Below are positions 1-7,623 of a stretch of DNA of 15,377 nucleotides, one piece after another (position 1 is the first letter of the stretch; every line of letters starts with the position of its first letter). This stretch comes from Treponema sp. UBA1240 (GTDB lineage Bacteria; Spirochaetota; Spirochaetia; Treponematales; Treponemataceae), in assembly GCA_002308875.1 (NCBI GenBank), contig DBWK01000011.1:10839-26215 (forward strand). Reading direction: 5' to 3'. Both the position numbers and the translations under genes were made by a program. The notes beneath the pieces are model-generated. The model searched no databases and had not been told where the DNA came from. It was given only the letters and a program-made list of their open reading frames with translations.

Positions 1-1599
1 TTAAAATGGGGAATTCCTGTTCCAAAAGCCGGATACGAGAATAAAGTTTTTTATGTTTGGTTCAACGCTCCAATCGGTTATCTTTCAATCACAAAACAGC
101 TTGCTGATGAACTTGAAAAATCCGGTCGTGGTAGTTTCGACTGGAAAAGCTGGTGGTGTCCTGAAGAGAGTGAAGAAGCCAAAGGCAAAGACGAAGTAAA
201 GCTTTTCCAGTTTATCGGAAAAGACAACATACCGTTCCATACAGTAGTTTTCCCTTGTACGCTGCTTGGAAGTCCTCATAATTGGACAAAGCTTTATCAT
301 ATGTCCAGTACGGAATTTTTGAATTATGAAGACGGCAAATTCTCAAAGAGTCGTGGAATCGGAGTTTTTGGAAGCGATGCCATTGAAAGCGGAATTCCTG
401 CGGACGCATGGCGCTTTTATATTTTCTACAACCGTCCGGAAAGACAGGATTACCAGTTTACATGGAAAGACTTTATGGAAAAACTCAACGGTGAGCTTAT
501 CGGCAACCTTGGCAACCTTGTAAACCGCACGCTTTTGTTTGTAAACAAATACTATAACGGTGTGATACCTGACGCGCCTGTTGATGAAGAACTCTGGGCA
601 AAAGTGCGTGAACTTGAAAAGAAAGCAACTGACTACCTTGAATGGGCGGAGCTTAAGGACGCATTCCATACAATTTTTGAAATTTCTGACTTGTGTAATA
701 AAAAGTTTCAGGATACTGAACCTTGGAAAGCGAGAAACGAAAATCCCGCTGTTGCGGAAAGCTTGATTCATAACCTTTGCTATGTAATAAAGGATTTGAT
801 GATTATGGCAAATCCTTTTATGCCGCAGTACACTCAGGTTATAATGTCTTACTTTGGCAAGTCAATTCAGGAAAGCAAGGTTGGCTCTGAAACAAAGCCG
901 GGTTATACATGGGCAAATCTCGGTGAAACAACCGGTCTCGATAAGGTAGGCGCCACCGAAGTTTACTTTAAACCTCTTGACCAAAAAACAATGCTCGCAT
1001 TCCGCGAAAAATTCAGCGGTAAGCAGGCGAAACAAACGGAAAAAGCAGCCAAAAAAGCAGAAAAGAAAAAGGAAGAACCGGTTGCTCTGCCGCTTGAACA
1101 GCAGGAAGCGTTCTTTAATGCGAATATTGAGCTGACTGTTGCAAAAATAACGGATATCAAGCCGAACCCTGACGGTGACAAACTTTATATTGAAACACTT
1201 GACGACGGAAGCGGAACATCGAGAACAATCCAGTCGGGATTGAGAAAATATCTGCGTGAAGATGAACTTTTGGGAAAAAACGTAATCATCGCCGCAAACC
1301 TTGCTCCGAGACTTATGCGCGGTATAGAAAGCCGCGGTATGCTTTTAGCGGGTGATTACAAAGACGGTGATAAAGAATGTGTTGAAGTTCTTGATGCAGG
1401 ATGGGCGGCTCCAGGAACAAAAGTTGTGCTTGAAGGTGCAGACCCTAAGGCTGCCAAAAAGTCCGAAATCAGCATAGATGAGTTTTTTGCCGTTCAGATT
1501 GAAGCAAAAGACGGATTTGTTCAGATTGCGGGCAAAAAGCTTTTGGCTGACGGAAAAGAAATAAAGACTTTGAAGGCTGTTAACGGAGAAATTCACTGA
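1..1599 (+). CDS. metG: Methionyl-tRNA synthetase, 3' part (start lies outside the window)
   Basis: Charges tRNA-Met with methionine in the cytoplasm (class I synthetase). The reading frame is open from base 1, so only the C-terminal 532 residues are visible. Seen: the end of the catalytic domain (VFYVWFNAPIGY, then FIGKDNIPFHT), the KMSKS signature as KFSKS at residues 113-117 of the fragment, and the helical anticodon-binding domain with GNLGNLVNRT. A Lys/Ala/Glu-rich linker follows (about bases 1020-1080). Bases 1111-1440 encode an EMAP-II/Arc1p-like tRNA-binding OB fold (PNPDGDKLYIETLD, ANLAPRLMRGIESRGM, PGTKV). This appended domain is common in MetG proteins and drives dimerisation or tRNA binding. 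About 50 further residues follow it, which is longer than usual. The TGA stop overlaps the ATG of the next gene by one base, indicating an operon with translational coupling. Identity is certain. Confidence 0.97.
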   Translation, partial: LKWGIPVPKAGYENKVFYVWFNAPIGYLSITKQLADELEKSGRGSFDWKSWWCPEESEEAKGKDEVKLFQFIGKDNIPFHTVVFPCTLLGSPHNWTKLYHMSSTEFLNYEDGKFSKSRGIGVFGSDAIESGIPADAWRFYIFYNRPERQDYQFTWKDFMEKLNGELIGNLGNLVNRTLLFVNKYYNGVIPDAPVDEELWAKVRELEKKATDYLEWAELKDAFHTIFEISDLCNKKFQDTEPWKARNENPAVAESLIHNLCYVIKDLMIMANPFMPQYTQVIMSYFGKSIQESKVGSETKPGYTWANLGETTGLDKVGATEVYFKPLDQKTMLAFREKFSGKQAKQTEKAAKKAEKKKEEPVALPLEQQEAFFNANIELTVAKITDIKPNPDGDKLYIETLDDGSGTSRTIQSGLRKYLREDELLGKNVIIAANLAPRLMRGIESRGMLLAGDYKDGDKECVEVLDAGWAAPGTKVVLEGADPKAAKKSEISIDEFFAVQIEAKDGFVQIAGKKLLADGKEIKTLKAVNGEIH

Positions 1600-2630
1600 T
1601 GCAAGGTTCGTTCCTGCAAACTCCTTTTTGGGCAGAGTTCAAATCCAGACACGGCTGGAAATATTTTCGATTTAAGGTTTTGGATACCGATAAAGAGGAA
1701 ATTTTTGTTCTGGTAAGAACTTTTGCACGTTTTTTTTCGTTGGCGTATATTCCTTTGGCTCCGGTTTGTGGTGATAACAATAATATAAACGAATACTTTG
1801 AATCTCTGATTAAGATAACAGAACAGATAAAATCTTTGTTACCGGCAAGAACTATCTTTATTCGTTTTGACCCGCCTGTATCATTTTCGGATAATTTTAC
1901 GCAGGATGACTTTAAGAAAGTTATTTCCAAATACTCAAAACTTAATAAACCCGTTTCTGACATACAACCACCGGATACCGTTATTTTGGATTTAACACGG
2001 ACAGAAGATGAAATTCTTTCGGAAATGAAGAGTAAATGGCGGTATAATATCCATCTTGCTGAGAAAAAAAATGTTCAAATAAAAACTGTTAAAGTTACGG
2101 ATTCTGATTTTGAAAAAAGCATAGACATTTTTTATGACTTATACAAAACAACTTCAGAACGTGACGGCATAGCACTACATTCAAAGAATTATTATCTTGA
2201 TTTATTTAAATGTGCTGATGAAAATCCTGATTCTCCGGTTATTTCACTTTATCTTGCAGAACACGAGGAAACTCCGCTTGCAGCCATCATAACGCTTTTT
2301 ACCCCAAAACAGGCGGTTTATCTTTACGGTGCATCTTCCAACGAAAAACGCAATCTTATGCCGGCGTATCTATTACAATGGACTGCAATATGCGATGCTA
2401 AGAAACACGGTTGCTGTGAATATGATTTTTACGGGATTCCTCCGACAGATGATGAATCTCATCCTATGCACGGTTTGTACAGATTCAAAACAGGTTTTGG
2501 CGGTGCAATAGTACACAGGGTTGGTAGTGTGGATGTTCCAATGTCACCGCTTTATATTCCGTATTCTGTAGCGGAAAAGTTACGGCTAATCTGGTTTAAG
2601 AAGTTTAAAAAGCTTTTTCGCAAAAAGTAG
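1599..2630 (+). CDS. FemAB-family peptidoglycan-bridge aminoacyltransferase
   Basis: Probable cytoplasmic or membrane-surface transferase that moves an amino acid from an aminoacyl-tRNA onto the stem peptide of lipid II or its precursor. Seen over 343 residues: an N-terminal half starting FLQTPFWAEFK, then family hallmarks PPDTVILDL and MKSKWRYNIHLAEKKNV, TSERDGIALHSKNYY, and the late signature YLYGASSNEKRNLMPAYLLQW followed by CEYDFYGI. The protein is built as two GNAT-like halves, as known for FemX/FemA. The C-terminus is very basic (FKKFKKLFRKK), consistent with membrane contact. The ATG overlaps the metG stop, with GGAG ten bases upstream inside metG. Pairing with an aminoacyl-tRNA synthetase gene suits a tRNA-using enzyme; from memory a metG-femA pair also occurs in Borrelia. 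The transferred amino acid (Gly, Ala or Ser) cannot be read from the sequence. Confidence 0.88.
   Translation: MQGSFLQTPFWAEFKSRHGWKYFRFKVLDTDKEEIFVLVRTFARFFSLAYIPLAPVCGDNNNINEYFESLIKITEQIKSLLPARTIFIRFDPPVSFSDNFTQDDFKKVISKYSKLNKPVSDIQPPDTVILDLTRTEDEILSEMKSKWRYNIHLAEKKNVQIKTVKVTDSDFEKSIDIFYDLYKTTSERDGIALHSKNYYLDLFKCADENPDSPVISLYLAEHEETPLAAIITLFTPKQAVYLYGASSNEKRNLMPAYLLQWTAICDAKKHGCCEYDFYGIPPTDDESHPMHGLYRFKTGFGGAIVHRVGSVDVPMSPLYIPYSVAEKLRLIWFKKFKKLFRKK
2605..2627 (-). terminator. Weak AT-rich hairpin with T-tract, downstream of the response regulator
   Basis: On the minus strand, just past the regulator's stop codon, CTTTTT pairs with AAAAAG around a GCG loop (2627-2613), followed at once by CTTTTT. 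This has the form of an intrinsic terminator, but five of six stem pairs are A-T. It lies wholly inside the 3' end of the FemAB gene, because the two genes abut with no spacer. Confidence 0.3.
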
Positions 2631-3293
2631 CTAGTGGGTGTTCCATTCGATTGCCAGCTGACGCAGTTCCTGCGAGCTGTTGCAGTGAAGTTTCTGCTTT
2701 ATATGTTCCTTGTGGGCATCGATTGTTTTTGTGCTCAAATTCAGCTTTGAAGCAATTTCTATTGTACCGAATCCCTTACCAATCATTGAGAAAACCTGAA
2801 GCTGCCGGTTTGAAAGTTCGTTTATCAAATCCTTACAATTACCTTCCGTATTCGGAGCCAGATTAATCTTTCCGTCATTATGATTAAGAAGGTGTTCTTT
2901 TTCGGATTCACTGAGCCATATTTTGCCTGAAATAACAGTTTTTATTGCGTCTATAACTTTGTTGGTAGCTTCGTCTTTCATTACATATCCACCGGCACCT
3001 GCTTTTAATGCTCTTTCAGCATAATAATGCTCATCATACATGGAAAGAACAAGTATTGCCAGTTTGGGGAAACGTATTTTCATTGAATGAATGATTTCAA
3101 GACCGTCTTCGTCACCGAGATTCAAATCAACAATTGCAAGATCAGGTTTTTTTTCAACCAGCATAGCAAGAGCTTCTGAACCGTTACGTGCCTCGCCGAC
3201 AACGGTAAAATCCGCCTGTGCATCAATTAATTGGGCTAGACCTTTGCTGAAAATAGGATGATCTTCTACCAATAATACAGTTGATTTTTTCAT
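2631..3293 (-). CDS. NarL/FixJ-type response regulator
   Basis: DNA-binding response regulator, the probable partner of the divergent histidine kinase. Seen over 220 residues: a receiver domain at about 1-120 with the acidic pair E10/D11, phospho-acceptor D56 (VDLNLG), S84 and K106; a linker; and a LuxR-type helix-turn-helix at about 160-216 (LSNRQLQVFSMIGKG, EIASKLNLSTKTIDAHKEHI). All key receiver residues are present, so it should be phosphorylated. I start it at the ATG at 3293; a TTG two codons upstream (3299) is in frame but no better supported. Neither has a clear Shine-Dalgarno site. A TATTAT hexamer (3306-3301) lies seven bases upstream of the ATG, so a leaderless message is possible. 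Its stop codon directly abuts that of the convergent FemAB gene. Target genes are unknown. Confidence 0.93.
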   Translation of the reverse strand: MKKSTVLLVEDHPIFSKGLAQLIDAQADFTVVGEARNGSEALAMLVEKKPDLAIVDLNLGDEDGLEIIHSMKIRFPKLAILVLSMYDEHYYAERALKAGAGGYVMKDEATNKVIDAIKTVISGKIWLSESEKEHLLNHNDGKINLAPNTEGNCKDLINELSNRQLQVFSMIGKGFGTIEIASKLNLSTKTIDAHKEHIKQKLHCNSSQELRQLAIEWNTH

Positions 3294-3357
3294 AATCAAT
3301 ATAATACTACATAATCTGAATTTTGCACATATCTAATTTCTATAAAATGCAAAGTTG

Positions 3358-3366
3358 TGATACACT
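3358..3366 (+). promoter_or_regulatory. Candidate extended -10 promoter for the sensor kinase gene
   Basis: TGATACACT fits an extended -10 (TG-N-TACACT). No good -35 is seen at 16-18 bases; TTCTAT at 3338-3343 is the only match at 17 bases. The start would fall near 3373, giving a leader of about 26 bases that contains AAGGA (3388-3392), six bases before the ATG. Confidence 0.35.
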
Positions 3367-3385
3367 GTTTGTGGAGTTTGTATCA
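3358..3385. promoter_or_regulatory. 7-bp inverted repeat, candidate operator between the two-component genes
   Basis: TGATACA (3358-3364) and TGTATCA (3379-3385) form a perfect inverted repeat with a 14-base gap. It sits 13 bases upstream of the kinase start, and the left arm overlaps the best -10 candidate. Symmetric heptamers are typical binding sites of NarL-type regulators, so this could be an autoregulatory site; that is inference. The right arm could also act on the kinase mRNA leader. Confidence 0.4.
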
Positions 3386-3398
3386 TTAAGGAAAAAAT

Positions 3399-5492
3399 AT
3401 GCGGATAGTTTTTTATCTGACTGATATTGCAAACCAGTATCAGATGAGTGTTTATCAGGGTGCAGCAAAAATTGCAGATAAACTGCACATACAGATTCTC
3501 TGTATTCAGGGACAGTCTTTGGATATTCATCAGATTATTCAGAAAGATGATATGAGGCTTTTAAATAGTATTCCTGCTGATGGTATATTGTTTATGTCTG
3601 CCGCGATTGCAAGTATTTCGGAAATAGATTTTGACAAGGAAAACTTTCGTCGCAATGAAAAGGATCTGCCCTGCGTTTCAATAGGATACCGTGTTCCGGG
3701 CATCCCTTCGGTTCTTATAAGCACAAAAGATTCAATGGAAAAACTCATGAATCATCTTTTGAATGAACACAAATACCGTAGATTTTTGTTTGTGAGTGGT
3801 CCTGAAAAACATAATGATAACAGAATCCGTGAACTTGTCGTAAAAAGCAGTATAAAGAATGTACCTGATGCTTCACTTGAAATAATACGCGGAGACTGGT
3901 TTGAGCAGACCGCGAATGATTTAATGAAGCAATATGCGGAAACGCATTCGCAAATTCCTGATGTTATTATATGTGCAAATGATAATACTGCGTTCGGAGT
4001 TATGCGTTATCAGCATTCTGTTGCAGGAACTCCGTGGGAAAAATGTGCTGTTACCGGTTTTGATGATATTCCGCCTGCATCACTTTCAATTCCACCGTTG
4101 ACAACTATTGCTCAAAAGCTTGAACCTATGGGCGAAAAAGGTGTGAATCTTCTGTATAAGCTTATTAACGGTGAAAAAACTGAACAAAGTGTTTATATAG
4201 ACACAAAACTGAAAATCCGAAATTCCTGCGGCTGTGACGTAAAAGAGCCGGAAGATAAGGATGCAGTCGTTAAGTACAGGGAATATCATGAGCTTTATAT
4301 TCAAAAGATGAAATCAGAAGAAATGCTAAACACTGTAAAATCGTTTGCGGAAGAACTTGCCGTTGCGGATGATTTAAAAACGTTCCAGTTGTGCATAAAA
4401 AACTTTGTTGACAGACTTTATTTGGAAGATTTCAGTCTTATGCTGTTTTCTACAGGAAACAAAAATCAGCTTGTAAGTCAAAAAATTTCTTCAGGTTACG
4501 CCGGAATGATTTATTGCAGAAAGAATTACAGGGATTATGAATGTGGTACAGGCATAAAAGTAAACCTTAACAAGTATTTTAGGGAAGAGTGTAACAAAAA
4601 AGTAATGTGCATAATGCGACTCGGAAAGCTTGAAAATATGACCGGTTTTGTTATTTACACAGCGCCTGACAACCTTCAACCGCATATTTGCAGTGCATGT
4701 TCATTTTTAGAAAATACAATTCTGCGCATCGAAATGCTGAATTCGGAAAAAACGCGTGCACTTGAACTTGAAAATCAGGTTAAATTAAGAACAAAGGATT
4801 TGCAGGATTCAAACAAAAAATTAAAAGAGGAAGCCAAAAAAAGAATTGCTGTTGAAGCAGAAGTTCTTAAAATAAGTGAACTTGAACGTTTACGATTTTC
4901 AATGGATCTGCACGATGACATTTGTCAGCGGCTTGCCGGTATATCCATGTATTGTAAAAGTTTGCAGCATTTAAGTCAGATAAAAAATGAATCTGTAGTT
5001 GAACTTACCGGAATGATTGAAGATACGCTTACAAGAACACGTGCATATGCGCATAACTTTTTTCCTCTCGAGCTTGATTCGCTTGGATTGCGGGAAGCTT
5101 TGGAAAGTCTGTGTGTTGGTATAGAAAATCAGACAAAATGTATCTGCGTTTATAACTGGAAATTAAATTCTGCCGTTGCATTTAATATCACACAAAAAAT
5201 GAATATTTACCGTATTATGCAGGAAGCTATGCAGAATATAATGAAACATTCAAAAGCAACAATAATAACTTTGGATGTTTATAAAATAAACAAAACAATT
5301 AATTTTGTAATAAAGGACAATGGTATAGGAATAAATCTTTCAGAAAAAAACGATACCAGCGTTAAGAAAAATGCAGGACTGGGATTACGTTCAATGGAAT
5401 ACCGTGCCCATCAGATAGGTGCAGATTATAAACTAACATCCAAACCTGGTGATGGAACCTGTATAGAGTTGCAGCTGCCTTTTGAGGAATAA
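3399..5492 (+). CDS. Cytosolic LacI-sensor histidine kinase (HisKA_3 type)
   Basis: Sensor kinase that probably binds a small ligand, likely a sugar or nucleoside, in the cytoplasm and phosphorylates the divergent NarL-type regulator. Seen over 697 residues: 1-275 is a LacI/periplasmic-binding-protein-like core (VYQGAAKIADKL, LPCVSIGYRVP, VIICANDNTAFGVMRY, VTGFDDIPPASLSIPPLTTI, MGEKGVNLL), ending in SCGC (276-279), which I recall in other LacI-type sensor fusions. Residues 310-445 look GAF-like. A coiled coil (448-495) leads to the H-box with H505 (DLHDDICQRL). The ATPase domain has its N-box at N613 and the G-boxes DNGIG (640-644) and GLGL (660-663). There is no N-terminal helix-turn-helix, signal peptide or membrane segment, so the LacI fold acts as an intracellular sensor and not as a repressor. 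AAGGA six bases upstream supports the ATG. The ligand is unknown. Confidence 0.92.
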   Translation: MRIVFYLTDIANQYQMSVYQGAAKIADKLHIQILCIQGQSLDIHQIIQKDDMRLLNSIPADGILFMSAAIASISEIDFDKENFRRNEKDLPCVSIGYRVPGIPSVLISTKDSMEKLMNHLLNEHKYRRFLFVSGPEKHNDNRIRELVVKSSIKNVPDASLEIIRGDWFEQTANDLMKQYAETHSQIPDVIICANDNTAFGVMRYQHSVAGTPWEKCAVTGFDDIPPASLSIPPLTTIAQKLEPMGEKGVNLLYKLINGEKTEQSVYIDTKLKIRNSCGCDVKEPEDKDAVVKYREYHELYIQKMKSEEMLNTVKSFAEELAVADDLKTFQLCIKNFVDRLYLEDFSLMLFSTGNKNQLVSQKISSGYAGMIYCRKNYRDYECGTGIKVNLNKYFREECNKKVMCIMRLGKLENMTGFVIYTAPDNLQPHICSACSFLENTILRIEMLNSEKTRALELENQVKLRTKDLQDSNKKLKEEAKKRIAVEAEVLKISELERLRFSMDLHDDICQRLAGISMYCKSLQHLSQIKNESVVELTGMIEDTLTRTRAYAHNFFPLELDSLGLREALESLCVGIENQTKCICVYNWKLNSAVAFNITQKMNIYRIMQEAMQNIMKHSKATIITLDVYKINKTINFVIKDNGIGINLSEKNDTSVKKNAGLGLRSMEYRAHQIGADYKLTSKPGDGTCIELQLPFEE

Positions 5493-5500
5493 GGTATGTG

Positions 5501-5526
5501 AAAAAAACTGCTTAATCCGTAACAGT
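5501..5526 (-). terminator. Candidate intrinsic terminator of the phosphoesterase gene
   Basis: On the minus strand ACTGTTA pairs with TAA(G)CAGT around a five-base loop, giving a 7-bp stem with one bulged G, followed by seven T (5507-5501). The stem includes the phosphoesterase stop codon. The converging kinase gene ends only 19 bases away. Confidence 0.4.
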
Positions 5527-6708
5527 ATCTCTTGAAGCGCTCGCAAGAACTGTGCCGTCATAACCATAAAATGTAAATGTAAAAAATGTTCTGTAGACTT
5601 CTACTTCAAGCCATCCGTAATCCGAGTTTGAGAGCCATTTTGACCATGGCGAAATATAATCCAGTGTTGAGTCCAGTTTTCCACCCATTGTTCCTGCCAC
5701 AGCATAGGATATATCGTTTTTTTCCAAGTATTCCATAAAATGGCAGTGTCCGCTTATGACAAGGTCAGCCTTGTATTTTTCAAGGTATGGGCTGAGTCTG
5801 CCAATCAAATCGTGGCTTTCGCCAAACAAACGGCCGCTTTTGGTGTAATATCCCGAGGCAACAATCTGACAGTGCGAAACAACAATAACAGTATCGCTTT
5901 CAGGTATAAGCGAAATTTCTTTTAAAAACCATTTTTTTTGTTTTGTGTTAAAATCTTCTGCGTCCCAAAGCAGATTCAGTATAAGTATGTGAACATGTCC
6001 CGCATAAATATGCGAATACAGATTTTTGTCGTTTTGTAAAAAAGCCTTGGAAAATTGTCGTTTTGTGTTAAATTTTGCATCGGAACTTCCCATTACAAAT
6101 CGAATCGGGGTGGAAGGCATATTTTTTGCAATGTCCGCCAGTGCATTTTCGTAGTATTCGTCTTTTGTTCCAAAGTCTGCAATGTCACCAAGAATAAAAA
6201 ATGCGTCATAATGCTGTGCACCGATGTTTTGAAGTAGTTCTGTTCTTATTTCTGACTGTGCTTCATTGCTTCCCCAGTGTGGGTCGCCTGAAAATCCAAG
6301 CCGTAAAAGCGGCTCTGTATCTGATACTGTTTTTGAACGGTCGGGCAGAGATTCCCCCGACGGCAGTATATTTACGGTACTTGGATCAAATGAAACAATA
6401 GTACCGGTTATTGAAAGAAAAAAGAACGCTGTTACGCAGATGACTATATAAATGCCACTTAGAAGCAAAGATAGAAATTTAAAAAACAAAGCCTGTTTTT
6501 TCTTTGAGAAGGCTGTGTAAAGAAGATATAGAACAAACGGAAGCCATGCTGAAATAAGAAAGTATTCAAATGCCTTGTCAGCATTCGGGGTCCACTTTAA
6601 AAAGCCGTTAAAACCTGTTGAAGCTTTTAGCCATGCACAGAAAAAACTTACAAAAAGACATATTCCCAGCGAAAACAAAACACCGGAAGTTTTAGTGCTT
6701 TTTTTCAT
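5512..6708 (-). CDS. Membrane-anchored calcineurin-like metallophosphoesterase with altered third motif
   Basis: Probable phosphohydrolase of the two-metal calcineurin-like superfamily, anchored in the inner membrane. Seen over 398 residues: three hydrophobic helices (about 9-30, 48-66, 74-103), then the catalytic fold with GDPHWG (141-146), GDIADFG (174-180), VVSH (H279) and GHCH (320-323). The third signature, normally GNHD or GNHE, reads GSSD at 207-210, so the metal-binding Asn and catalytic His are both Ser. Activity may be reduced or changed; the other four motifs are intact. The ATG lies five bases after the stop of the SPFH-like gene with no clear ribosome-binding site, so translation is probably coupled to it. 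The catalytic domain follows the third helix and its side of the membrane is uncertain. The substrate is unknown. Confidence 0.85.
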   Translation of the reverse strand: MKKSTKTSGVLFSLGICLFVSFFCAWLKASTGFNGFLKWTPNADKAFEYFLISAWLPFVLYLLYTAFSKKKQALFFKFLSLLLSGIYIVICVTAFFFLSITGTIVSFDPSTVNILPSGESLPDRSKTVSDTEPLLRLGFSGDPHWGSNEAQSEIRTELLQNIGAQHYDAFFILGDIADFGTKDEYYENALADIAKNMPSTPIRFVMGSSDAKFNTKRQFSKAFLQNDKNLYSHIYAGHVHILILNLLWDAEDFNTKQKKWFLKEISLIPESDTVIVVSHCQIVASGYYTKSGRLFGESHDLIGRLSPYLEKYKADLVISGHCHFMEYLEKNDISYAVAGTMGGKLDSTLDYISPWSKWLSNSDYGWLEVEVYRTFFTFTFYGYDGTVLASASRDTVTD

Positions 6709-6713
6709 GATGC

Positions 6714-7568
6714 TTATTCGACTTTTGAATTCGTGGTTCTTACGGTTTTCAGCTTTTCGAATGATTCAATCAAATCATTTTGTTGAACGGCGAAATAGTC
6801 TATTAAAACAGGGTATTCCGTAAGAAGTTTACCAAGATTGCGATAACGTTCAAAAAGAAAATAATCCTCTGAACTTACCTGCGTTTCTTGAACGGCTGTA
6901 TCGATAAACTGTTTTTGTGTTTGTGACTGGTATTCGGTATAGCTGTTCCTTGCAGATTTATACAGAAACAAATCCGGAGATTTGGTAGTCTTTACTTCTA
7001 TCAAATTGAAAGAGATAAACGGATACTTTCTGACGGCATCGGTGCCGTCCATGATTTTTGGTATATCCAAAGATGTTTGTATTGATATATTTTCAGTTTC
7101 TTCAGAGGTTATCAAAAACTGTACAATGTCTCCGCATATATTCTGAACTTGTCCTGATAATAGTTTTTCAAGATCTTCATCATTATGAACCGCATAGTCC
7201 TTTACAAGCTGCGGCAAATAATCCTGTTTTACTGAAAGAGATAGTGTAAGATCATAGTTATATGAAAAATCGTAGTTTGTTGAAAAAATACTATTGTATT
7301 CGGAAGAATAGGGAAGTTCACCCGATATATTTGTGGTGTATGTTTCGGGCTTTATCGTAAAAATATAAAGTTCAGAATTTGTAGGAATGAGGGTTTCCCA
7401 TTGCCATCTGAATACTCCGTTTGTAATAGGTACCGGATCTATGCCGCTTGTTTTTGAAACAAGTACGCCATATTTACCTATAGGTACAAAAATTTGAACC
7501 CAACCGAAAACAAAAACTGTACCCGCCGCAATAAGCAGAATAAATATTGATATAATGGCTTTTTTCAT
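6714..7568 (-). CDS. Membrane-anchored SPFH/band-7-like protein, function unknown
   Basis: I do not recognise a named family member. Seen over 284 residues: an N-terminal signal anchor (about 5-27), then a region resembling the start of SPFH/prohibitin domains (VPIGKYGVLVSKTSG, followed by NGVFRWQWETLIPTNSELYIF), a beta-rich middle with alternating Tyr/Ser/Asn, then a Gln/Glu-rich, probably helical segment (about 205-250) and a charged tail. SPFH proteins scaffold membrane complexes, often with proteases or enzymes. The likeness here is by pattern only, so this is a tentative label. AGGAG lies four bases upstream of the ATG. It is the first gene of a two-gene unit with the phosphoesterase, which suggests joint function at the membrane. 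An alternative is a lineage-specific exported protein. Confidence 0.7.
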   Translation of the reverse strand: MKKAIISIFILLIAAGTVFVFGWVQIFVPIGKYGVLVSKTSGIDPVPITNGVFRWQWETLIPTNSELYIFTIKPETYTTNISGELPYSSEYNSIFSTNYDFSYNYDLTLSLSVKQDYLPQLVKDYAVHNDEDLEKLLSGQVQNICGDIVQFLITSEETENISIQTSLDIPKIMDGTDAVRKYPFISFNLIEVKTTKSPDLFLYKSARNSYTEYQSQTQKQFIDTAVQETQVSSEDYFLFERYRNLGKLLTEYPVLIDYFAVQQNDLIESFEKLKTVRTTNSKVE

Positions 7569-7594
7569 ATTTCTCCTGTCAGATCTTATACCGA

Positions 7595-7623
7595 TAGACT
7601 TTTATTATTGTGTAAAGTATACT
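7595..7623 (+). promoter_or_regulatory. Candidate promoter for the small membrane protein and glgA
   Basis: TAGACT (7595-7600), a 17-base spacer, then TATACT (7618-7623). The predicted start near 7630 leaves a leader of about 23 bases with AGGAG at its 5' end. The -10 lies in the palindrome AGTATACT (7616-7623), shared with a minus-strand candidate. Confidence 0.4.

Noticed and set aside
343..771. Long reading frame on the minus strand inside metG
   Set aside because: It lies wholly opposite a secure gene, has no ribosome-binding site and shows a Cys/Phe/Arg-rich composition typical of antisense translation.
1020..1080. Lys/Ala/Glu-rich tract in metG as a tandem repeat or nuclear-type signal
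   Set aside because: It is an irregular low-complexity linker between the anticodon-binding and tRNA-binding domains, common in MetG proteins with this layout.
301..1599. An independent 432-residue gene starting at the ATG at 301
   Set aside because: The same frame is open back to base 1 and encodes recognisable MetG catalytic-domain sequence, so this is an internal Met codon of metG.
1580..1963. 127-residue minus-strand frame over the metG/FemAB junction
   Set aside because: It is antisense to two well-supported genes with no start signals.
3355..3386. TTGTGA and TATCAT as a -35/-10 pair for the kinase gene
   Set aside because: The spacer is 20 bases, too long for a normal sigma-70 promoter; the extended -10 at 3358-3366 is preferred.
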